Shown here piece after piece: positions 1 to 12,688 of a DNA stretch of 64,000 nucleotides; positions within the stretch are counted from its first letter, which is position 1, and every line of letters starts with the position of its first letter. The stretch is from positions 6,996,629 to 7,060,628 of the forward strand of contig KL647289.1 of the NCBI GenBank assembly GCA_000727475.1, written 5' to 3'. Source of the DNA: Sarcocystis neurona (Eukaryota > Apicomplexa > Conoidasida > Eucoccidiorida > Sarcocystidae). Under the pieces are notes generated by a model. That model saw only the letters and a list, made by a program, of their open reading frames with translations. It did not search any database and had not been told where the DNA came from. The position numbers and the translations under genes were made by a program.

Positions 1-892
1 CCTCCTCCTGCTCTCCAGGTTCCTTCCGTCTCCTTTTACCGTCTCTCCTGGTGCTGCTGCCTCGCTCGTCTCCATAGCAGCCGTCTCAGTCGACTCCGCC
101 GAATGTCCTTTGCCCATTCTCGCTGTTGTTGCTGCAGGAGACATGCCATGTGATGCGCGCATTTCCTCTGATGACCTTTGATCTTCGTTAAGCGTCTCGT
201 CTTCGCCAGAGACCCCATAGTCTCTTTTTCTCCCTTTTAAGTCTGCAGACTGCAGCCGCTGCTGCTCTGATATAGCTGCTTCCTCTTTCTCCCCCGGTGC
301 TGCTTTGGTCGCAGCCCCTCCTGCGACGGGTTTTGTTGCTGCTTCTGAGCTGTGCAGCGCTTCAAGTGCTGTTGCTGCTGCTGGTGTGGTGGTGGCGTTG
401 CGAAGGATCGCGTTTTCTGCTGCCGCTGCTGGTGTTGCTGGACCAACAGGAGTGTGGTGTGCGACGTGTTTCGGGCCCGCTGCTGCGGCTGCTAGCTGCT
501 GCGGCAGGGGAAATTCGCTGCCCCCTGCAGTTTGTCCTCCGTGGACCGGAGTTGAGGCCCCACTGGTCTGTTGCGTGTGCAGCAACTCGGCCTCCAGGGA
601 GGTTGCTTCTTGTCTCCTGCGCCGCCGCTGCGTCTCTCCCGCTACAGATGGAAGACTGTCTCCATCGTAAACTGACGACGCCGAGTAGCCGCGCCGAGAC
701 GGCAGAGACGCCGTCTCCCTGTCTCCGCCGCGCCAGTGCCGTGGAGAACTTGCAGCCGAATAACGCAGAAGATGGGATCGTGGAGATAGGCTGCCTCTTA
801 GAGAACTGCGACGGGACGCGTCGAAAGCACCAGCAGCGCGGCGGTGAGACTGTTGGTGCTGCAGACTGCGGCTCCACGGCAGCTGCTCGCGG
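1..892 (-). CDS. Coiled-coil gene, low-complexity exon (partial)
   Basis: This frame is open on the minus strand from 892 to the window edge (about 297 codons). The acceptor is a pyrimidine-rich tract ending GCACGCAG at 893. The exon enters in phase 2, which matches the phase-2 exit of the exon at 1899-2323. The protein here is not coiled coil. It starts Arg/Ser-rich, becomes Ala/Thr/Pro-rich with several Gln pairs, and ends with mixed charge. No domain is recognised. Competing Leu- and Cys-rich frames on the plus strand are the complement of CAG codons. The protein continues beyond the left edge, so its C-terminus is not visible. The exon is well supported by frame and phase; its function is unknown. 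Confidence 0.62.
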
Positions 893-1898
893 CTGCGTGC
901 ACCAGAAACAGAGAGAGAGAGCCAGAAGACGTATCTAAAGAGAGACACACACTCGAAATGACCGGCAAGCAGGTCGGAAAAACTGCAGTTCCTTAACGAA
1001 CACAGGAGGAATGCGTGCCTGGAGCAGCTTTACTTTGTTAGGCCTGACGAAATGCGGGCCGCCTCCCTCGCTCCAGTGTGTCTGAGGAGCGTATATATAC
1101 GTGTGTATATGTGTGCTCCGGGATGACGAGCAAAGATATTTGGTCATGCCCATTTGCATACGTAAGTGGTAAATCGAATCTTCTGTCATGGACGCGTGTC
1201 CACGAAATGGATATATATTTGCTGGAGGCCAGAACCTACAATTTATGCATCGGTGGAACATCCCTGCGTGAGATCGTACACGTGTGTTTACGTCAGTAGG
1301 TCTATATGTATAAACGTAGAGGTACGTAGGGCGTACTTACACGCATGCGGACATAGGTGCCTGGCTATACACATACATATATATATATGCATGTATGTAC
1401 ATTTATTTCTGTCTGGGTGTGTATTTGTGTGTGCGTGTACGTGCGTTGTTATGCATATACACTTGTACGTGTAAAAATACGTACACACAACCGTGCATCC
1501 GTACACGCATATACCTAAATATATATATATATATATATGGGTTGGATAAGAGCTTTCCGCCGAGCTCGCGAGGAGGGAAGGTACTGGTAGGAGCAGCTTC
1601 AGATGCTTCTCTCTTCTTGCCGCACACCGGTGAGCGCAGGGACACCTCTGTGTACTGCGCCTACACGCTTTGTACGTCCCACATACACGACACAAGTCTC
1701 CGTCTTCGTCACCAGTCATATACTTGCACTCAGACAAGTACTTACCAGTCCCCCACACATTCAGGAACTCCTTCGTGTATATATATATATATGTATGTAC
1801 GTATATCGCCTCCTCCACGCCTACGTGAGTGTAAGCGGAGACACGCCTGCGTGACGCTGTTTTGACTGCTGGGCCTGCGGAGTATGGAGTGTACGTAC
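893..1898 (-). other. Intron, alternating purine-pyrimidine DNA
   Basis: This 1,006-base intron has a donor reading GTACGT. It contains TA tracts near 1378-1390, 1519-1538 and 1780-1792, embedded in GTATAC/ACGTGT-type alternating sequence. No other gene is seen in it. Confidence 0.55.
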
Positions 1899-2323
1899 AG
1901 CTCATCGAGAAAAACTTCGAGTTCCTTAATATGGTTCCTGGCTGCTTTCAGCGTCGTGTGAAGTCTCTCTATCTCTCGCTGTCGATGCAAAAGCAGCAGC
2001 TGTTCGTCTGCGTTTGAAGCGGCCGCTGCTGCAGCAGCGGCAGCAGCGCTCTCGCTCCTGCGGGGCCTGCCCCCAGCACTCCGTGAGGTGTTCCACCCCC
2101 TGTAGACTTCGTTGCTGCTGTGAACCCTGGGGTTGGCGCCGTTGTCGCCGCTGCCGCCGCTGAGCTGCGCTGCGGCTTGCTGGACAATTTGCAGCATTTT
2201 GTGGCGGTCCCGCTCCGCCTCTCTGGTCCATATATCATGTGCGTGTAGAAGCTCGTCGCGTACTGCCCGTAGTTGCTGCAAAAGGCGAGAGGCGTGCTGT
2301 AGCTTCTGCCCCTCCTCTTCGAC
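1899..2323 (-). CDS. Coiled-coil gene exon, 425 bp
   Basis: The acceptor is CCCCCGGGCAG after a 50-base stretch without AG, and the donor is GTACGT. The exon enters in phase 0 and leaves in phase 2. Its 141 codons contain two helical, charged stretches (around QKLQHASRLLQQLRAVRDEL and QREIERLHTTLKAARNHIKE). Between them is a Gly/Ser/Asn-rich linker and a run of ten Ala encoded by GCA/GCC. Heptad-like Leu spacing and alternating charges suggest a coiled coil. It joins in frame to the exon at 4603-4838 upstream and the exon ending at 892 downstream. Such proteins are often structural or scaffold components; no specific family is recognised. Confidence 0.68.
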
Positions 2324-4602
2324 CTGCCCGGGGGTTTCGGCAGCGTCAGAAGCGACACGCCAGCAGCAGAGACAGCAGGAGCACCAGAAAGAGCAACAAA
2401 ACACTACCAGTCGCAGCAGGAGAATGAACCTCTGTAGATAGGATCTACAGAGAGACTGAAGCAGCAACCGCTGCCGCGAGGAGGCAGCGAAACAGTCGCG
2501 CTATACAACGCAGCAGCAGCAGCGCCTCCAGTCTCGCAGGTGAAAAAGCACCAGCTGCAGCAGCAACGCGAAGAAATGAGCATGTGCCACGTTCACATTG
2601 TAGATCACTGGTGGGAGGCATTGCCTCCTGTGCTCTCAGGTGGACTGTGAAGTGTACTGACGCCGCGAGCAGGCGGCATCTCTGCACAAGGGACCACCAA
2701 AATAGTTGAAAATACGCACAGCTTAAACAATCGTGCGATGCGGGGCTGTGCCCAAATGCAGTGCACACACGTCTGTCCATATACAGGTGTGCCCCGTGTA
2801 TCTGCGTAGAGAGTCACAAAAACTCCACCAGCCGAATGTTAGGTGTACATACACCGTAGGTAGTCGAGTGTACACACACAGCAGGCGGGGCGCGGATGTG
2901 CGTAGAACAATATCCGTAGACCAGCCGCCCCGTAGGATTCAAGGTAAACCCTCGTTTATATTTCTCTGCGATAACTACCACAATATGAGGTGCCCCTCCT
3001 GGACAACCTAGTATGGAAATGCAATGCGTACAACACGGCAAGGTGTACGTTCGCCGCAACAGAGGATCCACAGACATGTTGACATATGTTGAACGGCAAC
3101 AGCAAAACTTACCGTAACTGATCGGACGTAGCAAAGCGGATGGATGCACGTGTGCGTGTGCACAACTGGGGAAGCTCAAAAAGTCAGTGTACTTGCAGCG
3201 AGAGGCATACACGTCGCTATGTGTATGTACAGCAGCCCCGTAGCACTCACTCCCCATCGAGACCCCCCCAGTGAATGCAAGAGTTAGCCGGATCCCCCGT
3301 GTGTACGCACACGAAAAGGTGCTCGGGGGACTCAGCCAAGCGCAATACTTGTAAGAGGAGTAAAATCATACAGAGACCCACACCTGCGTCGTATACGGAC
3401 ACACGTGTCGACAACGGTATTCTTACGTGTTGGGATAGACAAGCGAGTATACAAAACAACAGTGTACATACTAGCTACGCTCATATACACGTACAAACAT
3501 TTATATATATATATGTGTATGTAGTTTCACTACTTGTGTATGTAGATGTAATTAGGGGGAAGATTTGTGTCGTTCAGCTTGCGGTATAGAGTCGAGGACA
3601 TGTGGTGGTGCGTAGCTAGTCTCTGTTTCAGTCTCCTCGATACCACTGTGGGCATCCCCGTGAGCGTGTGTACTTAGGCATGCATTTACATATATACATA
3701 AGTACATACATATACTCACATATATAGACGTACGTGAGTACGTCGAAACGAGCTATGCACTGACTACACACATACACGTAAAAATATACATATACATATA
3801 TATATATATATATGCAGCGAAAGAACCTGTGCAATGCCCGCATATATACATATATATATATATTTATGTGCTTACACGTAAAAATGTGTACCCAGAAAGG
3901 CACGTACTGGTGTACACGTGTCTGCTGTATGCGAAAACACGGTCTTCTGTAAAGTCCCCACCAGATCCTTCCGTAATAAATCCATGCGTGTATCTGTCCC
4001 GCGTAACGGCCTCCCTCTTCTCTAACAACCCCACTCGCGCAGATATACACGTATACATGTACAGGTATACAACTCAGAAGTGCACCTCATATACCTATTA
4101 TGTATACAGCTGTATGTGTACCTCGTACACGCAACTAATATATGTGGGGATACATCCAGTCACATCTATACATGTATATATATTATATCACTAGCCTCCG
4201 TGCAACGCACGCACGTACAATTGTATGTATATATATATATATACACGTAGATGCACTTATGTATGTATGTATACATATATATATATATATATAGAGAGAG
4301 AGATAGAGAGATAGAGAGAGACATTCACACGTATCGGCAGTCTGTACGCACAAAGCGTATATACATATATACTCATATATATGTACGTATACTACCCATA
4401 CATACAGCGCATACATACCTGCAGATGTTCACGGCGTACACTTTTATCGTATATGTACACATATATACGTATATACACCACATACGCAGAATACGAGTAC
4501 ATGTATGTATATACACACGTGTAAAGCGTCCTAGTGATCGAATGTCAAGCTACTTCGGGAACGCCGGCACTTGTCTATTGCTTGTTGTGCGGATTTTGAT
4601 AC
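2324..4602 (-). other. Intron, TA and GATA microsatellites
   Basis: This 2,279-base intron holds TA runs near 3505, 3800, 3850, 4226 and 4273. The last runs into a GA/GATA tract at 4292-4321. Nothing gene-like is supported in it. Confidence 0.5.
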
Positions 4603-4838
4603 CTCCTGCTTGGCATCGAGCAGCAGCGCGTGCATGCGCGAGAGTTGCTCCTCCTTCTCTGCTATCTGAGCTGATAGGGCTGCGTTAGCGTCCTCGAGCT
4701 GCTGTTGCTTGTACCGCGTGACCTGGTGCTCTGCCGAGGCGCCTGGGCTGCTGTTAGCTGCTGCTGCCGCTGTCGTGGCGGCCAGCAGCAGCCGACTCTG
4801 CAGCTGCTGGACCTCCTGCTGCAGCGTCTCCTTCTCTC
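4603..4838 (-). CDS. Coiled-coil gene exon, 236 bp
   Basis: The acceptor is GCGCGGGCAG preceded by a strongly pyrimidine-rich transcript tract; the donor is AG|GTATCA. The exon enters in phase 1 and leaves in phase 0, matching both neighbours. It encodes about 78 residues of Glu/Gln/Leu-rich helix (for example EKETLQQEVQQLQSRLLL and LEDANAALSAQIAEKEEQL), interrupted by an Ala run. The joint with the exon at 6250-6340 makes an Arg codon across the splice and continues the charged helix without a break. Reading on past the donor gives a short tail and a stop, so splicing is needed. Confidence 0.72.
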
Positions 4839-5090
4839 CTGCCCGCGCGCATGCAGCAGCAGGATAGGAGAAGGAAAGGGAGAAGAGGACAAGGCAAAAG
4901 AACAAAAAAATGATCGATAAGAGGAAGCCCTGGTGGCAGAACTCGAGACGCAATGGGGAAGGGACGGAATTTACAGCAAGCCATACGAAGTGGACGTGTA
5001 GCTTCCTGAAATGTGGATGAAGTGCAGCTGGCGGGACACAAACTGTTTATTTCCTCCGAAGAACTTGGCAGCGAAAAAACGTAACCTAAC

Positions 5091-5122
<32 letters not shown>

Positions 5123-6249
5123 CTGTGTATCTTCTATTCCCCGAGCATGCTGATGCAAAGGACACACATGCACATAGATATAGGTGCACATGATTAACCG
5201 CGTATGAGACTAGTGAAAGCGTGTCGCATATGCACACGAGTAAACACGAACATCTACAGAGAGGTGGATGAAGGAAGAGCCACACAGACAAGAAAGAGCA
5301 AAGTGTCACACAGAAGAGCAGTACCAACAGAGAGAAAGAAAATGAGTTTCATCAACCGTAGAGCACCTGGCCGCGCAGAAAGGGAAAAAGAATGTGTTTG
5401 ACAAAGAAGGGAGGAACACGAAAGGCAACCGGAGGGACAGTCGTAGGATCGGAATTGATAATGTGCACCTGCCTCTCAGGCGAAGCGACCCCCGTAGAAC
5501 CTGACGTAAGGAAACGTACGAGAGAAACCAAGTAGCAGCAGCAGTGTCGAAGCAGCAGTAGCAGAGAAGCCTCAGCAGCAGCCTATCCAAGAGAGAACGG
5601 TCGCGCAGGCAGCAGCGGGAGCGACAGGAGTAGCAGCACAACAGCAGCAGCAGCGGGAGCGAGAGCAGCAGCAAAAGGGCGGCAGCACCAGCCGCACAGC
5701 AAGCAGAAACACGTCAACACGTGAGGAACGCAGTAATCCATTATCACAGGCAACACCAGGGCACTCCCACCACAGCAGCAGCACTGCAGCAGCAGCGTTG
5801 CGGCAGCAGCAGCACTCTGTCACTCCCCTCAGCAACAGCGGGGACACGGCAGCAGGAGGAGCAGTGACAGCAGCAGCTGCCGCTGCACCTTCGGAAGACC
5901 GGTAGCGGACACCGCCGACGGCAGGGTATGAGCTTGAACACTCTGGCCACTTCCACTGAGCACACGAAGCGGGGCTTTATTTATGGGCGCTCGACACGAG
6001 CAGCAACAGCAGCGTTTGACTCTTCTCCTTCCGGAGCTGCCTCGCATTTTTCCCTGTTCCGGCGTCCCTCCGGTGCTTTTTCTCCTCCTCCTCTTCCTCG
6101 GACGGCAGCAAAGCAGCAGCACAGCCGACAGCGCTCCACCCCGTGGTCAAGTCAGCAGTAGCACGAACAGGAAAAGTTGCAAAGACTTTCTTCACCGGCA
6201 GCGGCTGAACAAGTCTACTTTGCAAAGCCGGAACACAGCTGGAACTTAC
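4839..6249 (-). other. Intron with plus-strand CAG tracts
   Basis: This 1,411-base intron has purine-rich plus-strand sequence at 4861-4925 (a pyrimidine tract in the transcript) and a TA run at 5094-5116. Dense CAG/GCA triplets on the plus strand lie at 5529-5690 and 5765-5885. The flanking exons fit each other in phase, so the CAG region is best read as intronic, although one plus-strand frame stays open for about 130 codons. Confidence 0.5.
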
Positions 6250-6340
6250 GATACAACGTGTCCACAGTAGCTGCGTAGTTGTCTTCCTGTGCTGCGGCTT
6301 TTCGCCGGAGTTCCTCTACTCTTCGTGCATGCGAGCTCTC
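6250..6340 (-). CDS. Coiled-coil gene exon, 91 bp
   Basis: The acceptor is GTGGCGTAG and the donor is a canonical GTAAGT. The exon enters in phase 0 and leaves in phase 1. It encodes 30 residues with high Arg/Glu/Ala content (core RRVEELRRKAAAQEDNYAAT), typical of an alpha-helical coiled coil. Phase and composition fit the exons on both sides. It is too short for an ordinary open-frame search and was found by splice-site reading. Confidence 0.72.
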
Positions 6341-7934
6341 CTACGCCACAGCAGATGCGACACGCACCAGAAAATTGGCTCCCGCCTCAGTAGAAAAGTC
6401 TTCACACCTATACATTTACAGCCGTCCCTTTAAAGGATGTACACAGACGGTAGTACATACATACGCGTGTAGAGATATATTTTGCAAACATGCGTGTACA
6501 CATATAAATGATAACATGGATATATAGACGTGTACAGGTATGTGTGTTTGTATCTGTCAGCTTCTGTACTTCTGCGTACGCATGTATACATATAAGTCCT
6601 TCAGCAGATGTGAAGAGTCGATACGTGTGCATTGATCCATCCAGGAGGACCTATATGTAAGGATACACAGATGTAATTGTGTAGCTGTATTTTAATTTAC
6701 CTACGGACGCACAGGTAGATGTGGGTCCGCGCCAGGACGAAGACTGCTGCCCGGACTGTTGAATAGAGTCACAGGGACGCGTGGAGGAGACACGCTCGTG
6801 CAGCTGCAGCAGCAGATATATATTTATTCACGCAGACATGCGCAGATACAGAGAAAGACGTGGCTAGATTCGATAAGCGCGTGGACAAAGAAGAAAACGC
6901 AAGCTGTCACGGAGCCACGTGAACATTTCTATGCACACACATTCGTACTTATAAAATTATCTGCCCGTATACATACACACGTTTGAAGAATTACACGTGC
7001 GTACACTCTTGACCCGAGACCTACATCTATATCTATATATACCTATATATACATACATACATTTGCATGAACAGGCACAAAGAACTGACACGCATACGGG
7101 CAAATACAGATGTATATATATATATATATGTGCAAAGTTGATTTTTTTCGTCGACGTATGAAACACTACACGTACATTGCTAGGATCCTCTATTTTTTTC
7201 CCTTTTAGTAGACACAAGGACATCGAGCAGCTACACACGAAATTGGACGAACTGCAAAACAAACCGCTCGCGATGTGGCGGATGGGCAGACGGTGACGCG
7301 GATGAGAGCCGAACGACAACGAGCGAGGCCAGGAAACAGCTTGTCAGACTGTTTCGACCCACACACCGAGGATAAAAACCGCTCTCCTTTCATCTACTGA
7401 AACCGGTGTACAAGCAAATATATATTAATAATGATACGTACACGTGCATATATATATATATATGTGGATACCGCACTTTTCTCATCCATTGAAGTCGATG
7501 TACAAATATTTATGTATAGGAAACCATACACAAACGTGCATACATGTACACACGTATGTGTACAAGCATATTATACATATCCTTAATGTAGATGGCTATG
7601 CAACCATGTTTGCTTTCCATACATATGAATCAACACGCACGATGGTAGGCACTGTCGCAGGCGTTGAGACGGAGGCACCCTGTAAAGGTGTAGGGACGTG
7701 CTTCGCTCTATCTCTGTATGCTGGAGAGACACTGAGAACAAAAACAGAGGGCCGTGGCGGTGCGCGGTTGAGGGAGAGAGACAGACGGCAAAGTGGGGAA
7801 AATGACGTCGGCACAACAGAGACACGCGGAGGCGTGCAGCCACCTCCATATGTAGAGAGGGGGAGAGGAAGAGGAGGGGGAAAGCGAGAGAAGGGAAAGA
7901 AAAGGACGCAGAAAAGAAGATGACGCGGACGTAC
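6341..7934 (-). other. Intron, TA tracts and GA-rich block
   Basis: This 1,594-base intron has TA runs at about 7107-7128 and 7448-7462. A GA-rich plus-strand block lies at 7855-7925, just inside the 5' splice site. No gene is seen. Confidence 0.5.
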
Positions 7935-8002
7935 CACCGAAGAAGTGTGACGCTGCAGTGCGTCCTTCTCCTTCTCAACTGCTCGAAGACGAAGGTCTGC
8001 AG
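7935..8002 (-). CDS. Coiled-coil gene exon, about 68 bp
   Basis: The donor is GTG|GTACGT. The acceptor lies in a CTGCAG|CTGCAG| pair, so the exon may start at 8002 or 7996; both keep the same phase (a NAGNAG-like choice that would add or drop two residues). It enters in phase 1 and leaves in phase 0, as its neighbours require. The product is about 22 residues of charged helix (core DLRLRAVEKEKDALQRH). The size and frame fit are good; the exact 5' end is uncertain. Confidence 0.6.
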
Positions 8003-9428
8003 CTGCAGCAGCAGCACAAGTTTCAGTCGCGACGACTACTCTTACAAATTCCCCTTGGACGCTCACAAGATGGGGGTCTAAGCAAACACATCATAAATAT
8101 GCACTTGCACATGCATATTTATATGTAGTCATAATATACACGAAGAAGAAAACTCTCACATGTACACCTCTGTACGCGAGTGGTATACCCTTGAGTAGAC
8201 TTATATACTGAGACGTAAGAAGAGTGGACCAGCCAGACAGATTACGTGTGCGTCGAAACATGCATAAATATGCATGTACACAGACACCAGTCTACACAGA
8301 CGTGTGGATATCGATACATGCATGTAAATATATGTGTGTATATGCCTGTCTTCCTCGTGTGCGCATATATATATATATATACACACACAGACACACACCT
8401 ATGTGTATGTGTATATATAGGTCCGTATGCATGTGTGCATAGGCGCGTGGATATATGGATGCATGTATATCAGTGCGTATATCTGTATGTATGCCTGTCT
8501 GTACGCGGGCACCTGTACGTGTATTCGGCGGAATTGATGCAGGAATCTCTGTGCTTCCTCATTATGTACGCATATTCATATAGATAGATGCATATATATA
8601 TATATGTATATATAAATGTAGGCGTATGCATAAATATCTACGGATGGGTACGTTTGCGTGTGACGTATGTATTCCTGCACGCACACATGCACGTGTACAG
8701 TAGTAAAGCCGCGTGTGGGCCGCAGAAGAGATCCATGGGAATAGAGCATGCCTTTGTTAAAAAGTTCCTTTGCATTTGAGGAGAGAGCACGCGCTTGGAG
8801 ACTGACACGAGTGAGAAAAGATGACAAAGAAAGCCGGCCACATACAACTGGACTGTCCCCTAAGGGAAAATAAGCTGACAAGCCATCACTTTCAACGCCG
8901 TTAGGAGGACTCTCTCACCACAACTGTAATAATACTACTACTAGTACTAGTACTAGTACTACTACTACTACCACTATAACTACTACTACTACGAGCCCTA
9001 CTACTACGAGTACTAATATTACTATTACTTCTAATACTACCACTGCTAATCCTACTACGAGTACTACTACTACTACTGCTACTACTACTACTACCAGTAC
9101 TACTACTAAAAGTACTACTACTACTACTAATACTAATATTACTCCTGCCACTACCAAAAAAAATACTGCTACTGCAGTACCACTTTGACTACTACTACTA
9201 CTGGTACTACTACTACTACTACTACAATTACTAGTACTACCATTACTCCTACTAGTAGTACTCCAGCTAGTACTACTACTACTACTACTACTGCAGCGAC
9301 GACTACAAGCACGACCACTCCTTCGGCTCCTAGTGATATAATACGGTGGAAGTCTTGGATGGAAACGAGTAGCAGATATGGCTGCAGTATCAGCCGCCAG
9401 CACGGGAGCTGCTGCTGCAAAGCCTTAC
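8003..9428 (-). other. Intron containing a TAC triplet array
   Basis: This 1,426-base intron has TA runs near 8365 and 8593. Its right third is the degenerate CTA/TAC array described separately (8929-9330). Confidence 0.5.
8929..9330. repeat. Degenerate TAC/CTA triplet array
   Basis: About 400 bases are made mostly of TAC/CTA triplets on the plus strand, with scattered substitutions (TAT, AGT, CCA). Frames read as poly-Thr, poly-Tyr/Leu or poly-Val depending on strand. It sits between two phase-matched coiled-coil exons, so it is intronic. The same motif class, on the opposite strand, recurs at 20.6-21.2 kb. Confidence 0.85.
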
Positions 9429-9507
9429 CTTCTAACGCCTCCTGCTGCTCCGCCACGCGGCGCCGCAGGTCTTCCTGTTCTTTTTGAAGAGCTTCCACCG
9501 ACGGCAG
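9429..9507 (-). CDS. Coiled-coil gene exon, 79 bp
   Basis: The acceptor is GTGTGGCTGCAG and the donor is AAG|GTAAGG, close to consensus. The exon enters in phase 0 and leaves in phase 1. It encodes 26 residues (core VEALQKEQEDLRRRVAEQQE) with heptad-like Leu/Val positions and strong charge alternation. It is one of the clearest coiled-coil segments of the gene. Its exit phase matches the entry phase of the exon at 7935-8002. Confidence 0.75.
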
Positions 9508-11006
9508 CTGCAGCCACACCCAACACAAGAACACATAAAGAAGCCCCATCTACATATCGAGACGAGACACCCTTACCTGTAGCAACTGCACACCGATATA
9601 CTGGCGCGTGTCTAACAAGCAACACGCTCACGCATTTACATCACAATATCTGTCGGTAGACACGGACACACACATGAATATATGGGAACAGAAACGTATA
9701 TACATATATATATATATATATACGTGCGCATGTGGGCGTGGAGACGGCGATGTGTGCGCATCCGCACTAGGAGACAGATATACACCCGCATGTTGGTTAC
9801 ACGCCATATACATACATGTAGGTCTAAAATGGTGCACACGCTTGTACGCAGGTGTACATCTATGCAAACGCACGTGTGCAGACATACGCAGATAACTGTA
9901 CACACACATACGGTTCTCTCTCCCTCGGTTGCGTGGTGTAACTGGGCGCACGTGTGAAATGCCCACACAGACACAGGCGCGGACAGAAACACAGCGTGCA
10001 TGTTTGGACGTGCTTGCTTCACGGATGATGTACGTTATACATGGAGAGAAACAGAGCGGGAGACGCACACAGATGTTTATGGGAAGCCTCGCTGTCTGTG
10101 CACACCCGACCCACGCAGCTGCTATGTATTTTTGTGCGAGCAGGCTGGACACCGACACAGACACACACACGCAGACAGAACAGAAGGCCTCACGCGTAGC
10201 CACACTGCTGCATGTCTACGTATACAGTCGTGTAGACGCGCGAGCCTGGCTACACAGGCATAAAATCATTTTGCCTAGTAACGAGGGTGTCACACGTTAT
10301 TGCTACTCTTCCCGCATGTGTCTCTACAGACGGACAAAGAAGGCGACTTCACGTCTCTTCGTCGCCTCTCGGATGCCTCCCTATACAGACGTATGGCTGC
10401 ATCTATGGGGGTATATGTACGTGCATATACTTCCACACGTATGTAACCAGACGCACAAACATATATATATATATATATATATATGCATATTTAGGTGTCA
10501 ATTTATATATATGTATAGGTTTATATACGTGCGCCGTACCTACGTCGACTCCAGGCATGTTCCCGTTTTTCGACACCTGCGTTATACATATATGTATATA
10601 TATATATATGTATATATATGTACTAGTACATGTATGTGTCTACAGAGTAAGCATGCAAGGACGTGCACGAGGACCACGTGGGAGATGTATCTCTCTTCCT
10701 TTCTCTCTCTTTTTCGATGTTTGTCTACGTAGATGCGTAAACGACGAAAGACACGTGTCTGTTCTACGGCAAGTTCCTCGCGGCGACAGAGCTGCATTTT
10801 TTCCTCTCTCTAGTGAAACGTCTCTCTCGTTTGACCTCGATGTCGCGCGCTCCCCCATTACTAATGCCCTGCGGAATCTTTCACTTTCCTTTTCCCTCGC
10901 TGAAGTTAATAGAGAAGTTTGCGAGACTTCTCTGACACATGGATTCTTTTGTGTAGAGATCCGGGTGCACACACTTTCCGCTCGAGCAGGCGGCAAAATT
11001 TCTTGC
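9508..11006 (-). other. Intron, TA tracts, possible GC-AG type
   Basis: This 1,499-base intron has TA runs near 9700-9720, 10460-10484 and 10595-10608. The favoured 5' splice site is CAG|GCAAGA (GC donor). A GT alternative (GTGCAC) lies about 40 bases further into the intron. Confidence 0.4.
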
Positions 11007-11120
11007 CTGCTGCGCCACAGCACTCTCTTCGCCACCATTTTCCGCGCGACGAAGCCGCTCCAGCAGTTCCTGCTTCTCTCGCCGCAGACGCTCGAGACTC
11101 CTACGAGAGTCCTCTGCCTC
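11007..11120 (-). CDS. Coiled-coil gene exon, 114 bp
   Basis: The acceptor is GAGTCGTAG, and the frame before it contains a stop, so the 5' end is fixed. The exon is 38 codons, phase 0 to phase 0. The sequence is Arg/Glu/Leu-rich (core SLERLRREKQELLERLRRAE), clearly coiled-coil. The 3' end is less sure. CAG|GCAAGA is a strong GC-AG donor in the right phase; GTGCAC downstream is also phase 0 and would add about 14 Cys- and Ser-containing residues of different character. The GC donor gives the better protein. Confidence 0.65.
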
Positions 11121-11789
11121 CTACGACTCATGCGTACCATTGCACGCCACAACGCACGTGGACACACATACGTGCAAGTGTGTAAAGATTGAGAAAGGAA
11201 GATATATATATATATGTATATACACATACGCGCGGACAGATAGATAGACACTTACGTACAGAGAGAAAGAATGCTATAGGTATATACATATGCATGTATA
11301 TATATACGTGTAAATCCAGATAGGTAGACAGATAAGTGCAGGTGGATAGATGTAGACTAATACATAGATCACCACAAACACAGAGAAGACGCGCAGAGAT
11401 GGAAATACAGGAAGAGATGCAAATGTGTAAATATATGTAGATAACGACGCCGACCAACACGTACGTATACACACCCATATCCACGCACATGTTAATACAT
11501 ATATATACATGCATGGGCATAGGCAGAGTGGAGTACTAGACGTCGAAGTCCTCATCTGACAAGCAGCCAATCGTAGAGGGGCACACACACATACATATTT
11601 GTTGACGAAACATACCGACATCGATATGTATATCAATATATACATATGTATATGTAGATGGAGATAAATAAGAGTTGTACACGTATTGATATTGACTAGA
11701 CGTAGGCATTCATATTTTCAAGCCACACGCGCCACCTCTATTTGTCTAGGCTTGCGACACATGTAACTGAGCACATGCACACATACAGC

Positions 11790-11822
<33 letters not shown>

Positions 11823-12652
11823 GTATATACATATATATGTGTGTATGTTCATGTGTGCGAGCATGCGTCGTCGTACATCAATGTAGATGGCTATTTTTGC
11901 CTATGAACACAGACCTATATCTACCTACATGTATACGCGTGCGTGTGCGCATGGTCGCCTTTCTATACCTGTGTTCGTACGTGCGTGTATGCATGATCAT
12001 ATGTATATCTGTGCGTATATTATTAGCTAGACATCTGTCTATGTATACTATATACTTATATATGTGTGTGTGCATGCTTAGATATGATGACATATATATA
12101 TATATATACATATATATGTATTTAGATGTGAGTACGTGCGTGCTTCTTGATCTAGATCTTCAAATTTATATATATATATACACGTATATGTGTGTATATG
12201 TATGTGTATACATATGTAGAGAGAGATAAACGCACATATGAACCAAGAACAAAGAACCACGTTATTTTGTGTCTCCCTATTCATGCCTTCACACACGTGA
12301 CGACAAGCCACTTTCCGAATGGCTCGAAGACTCTGCCTCAATATCCGTGTACATGCATAGATGTATATATCCATCTATGTAAGCAAAAATTTTGTATACC
12401 GTGGATGGTACAGCCACACACATACATATATACGTATATATATATATATATACGTATGTATATAGAGTCATAGGGTGGTACACACACAGGACAGAGAACA
12501 ATCAGAGAGTCATACACTGCACACGTATACATACATATACATATATATTCTATATATACATAGAATGGTAGGAATATATGTACATGTGTAGGTGTATCCA
12601 AAGGGGTAGCTTAATATGTGCGTACAAATCCTGTATACTATGAATGACTGAC

Positions 12653-12688
<36 letters not shown>

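Noticed and set aside
5306..6122. Minus-strand Cys/Leu-rich frames
   Set aside because: They are complements of CAG/GCA tracts; poly-Cys/Leu composition with no splice support.
8915..9403. Minus-strand Val-rich frame of 162 codons resembling membrane helices
   Set aside because: It is a translation of the TAC triplet array, lies in an intron, and has only Val/Leu with no loops.
10287..11192. Plus-strand frame of 301 codons
   Set aside because: Half is TA/GTAC repeat translation, and it overlaps a minus-strand coiled-coil exon.
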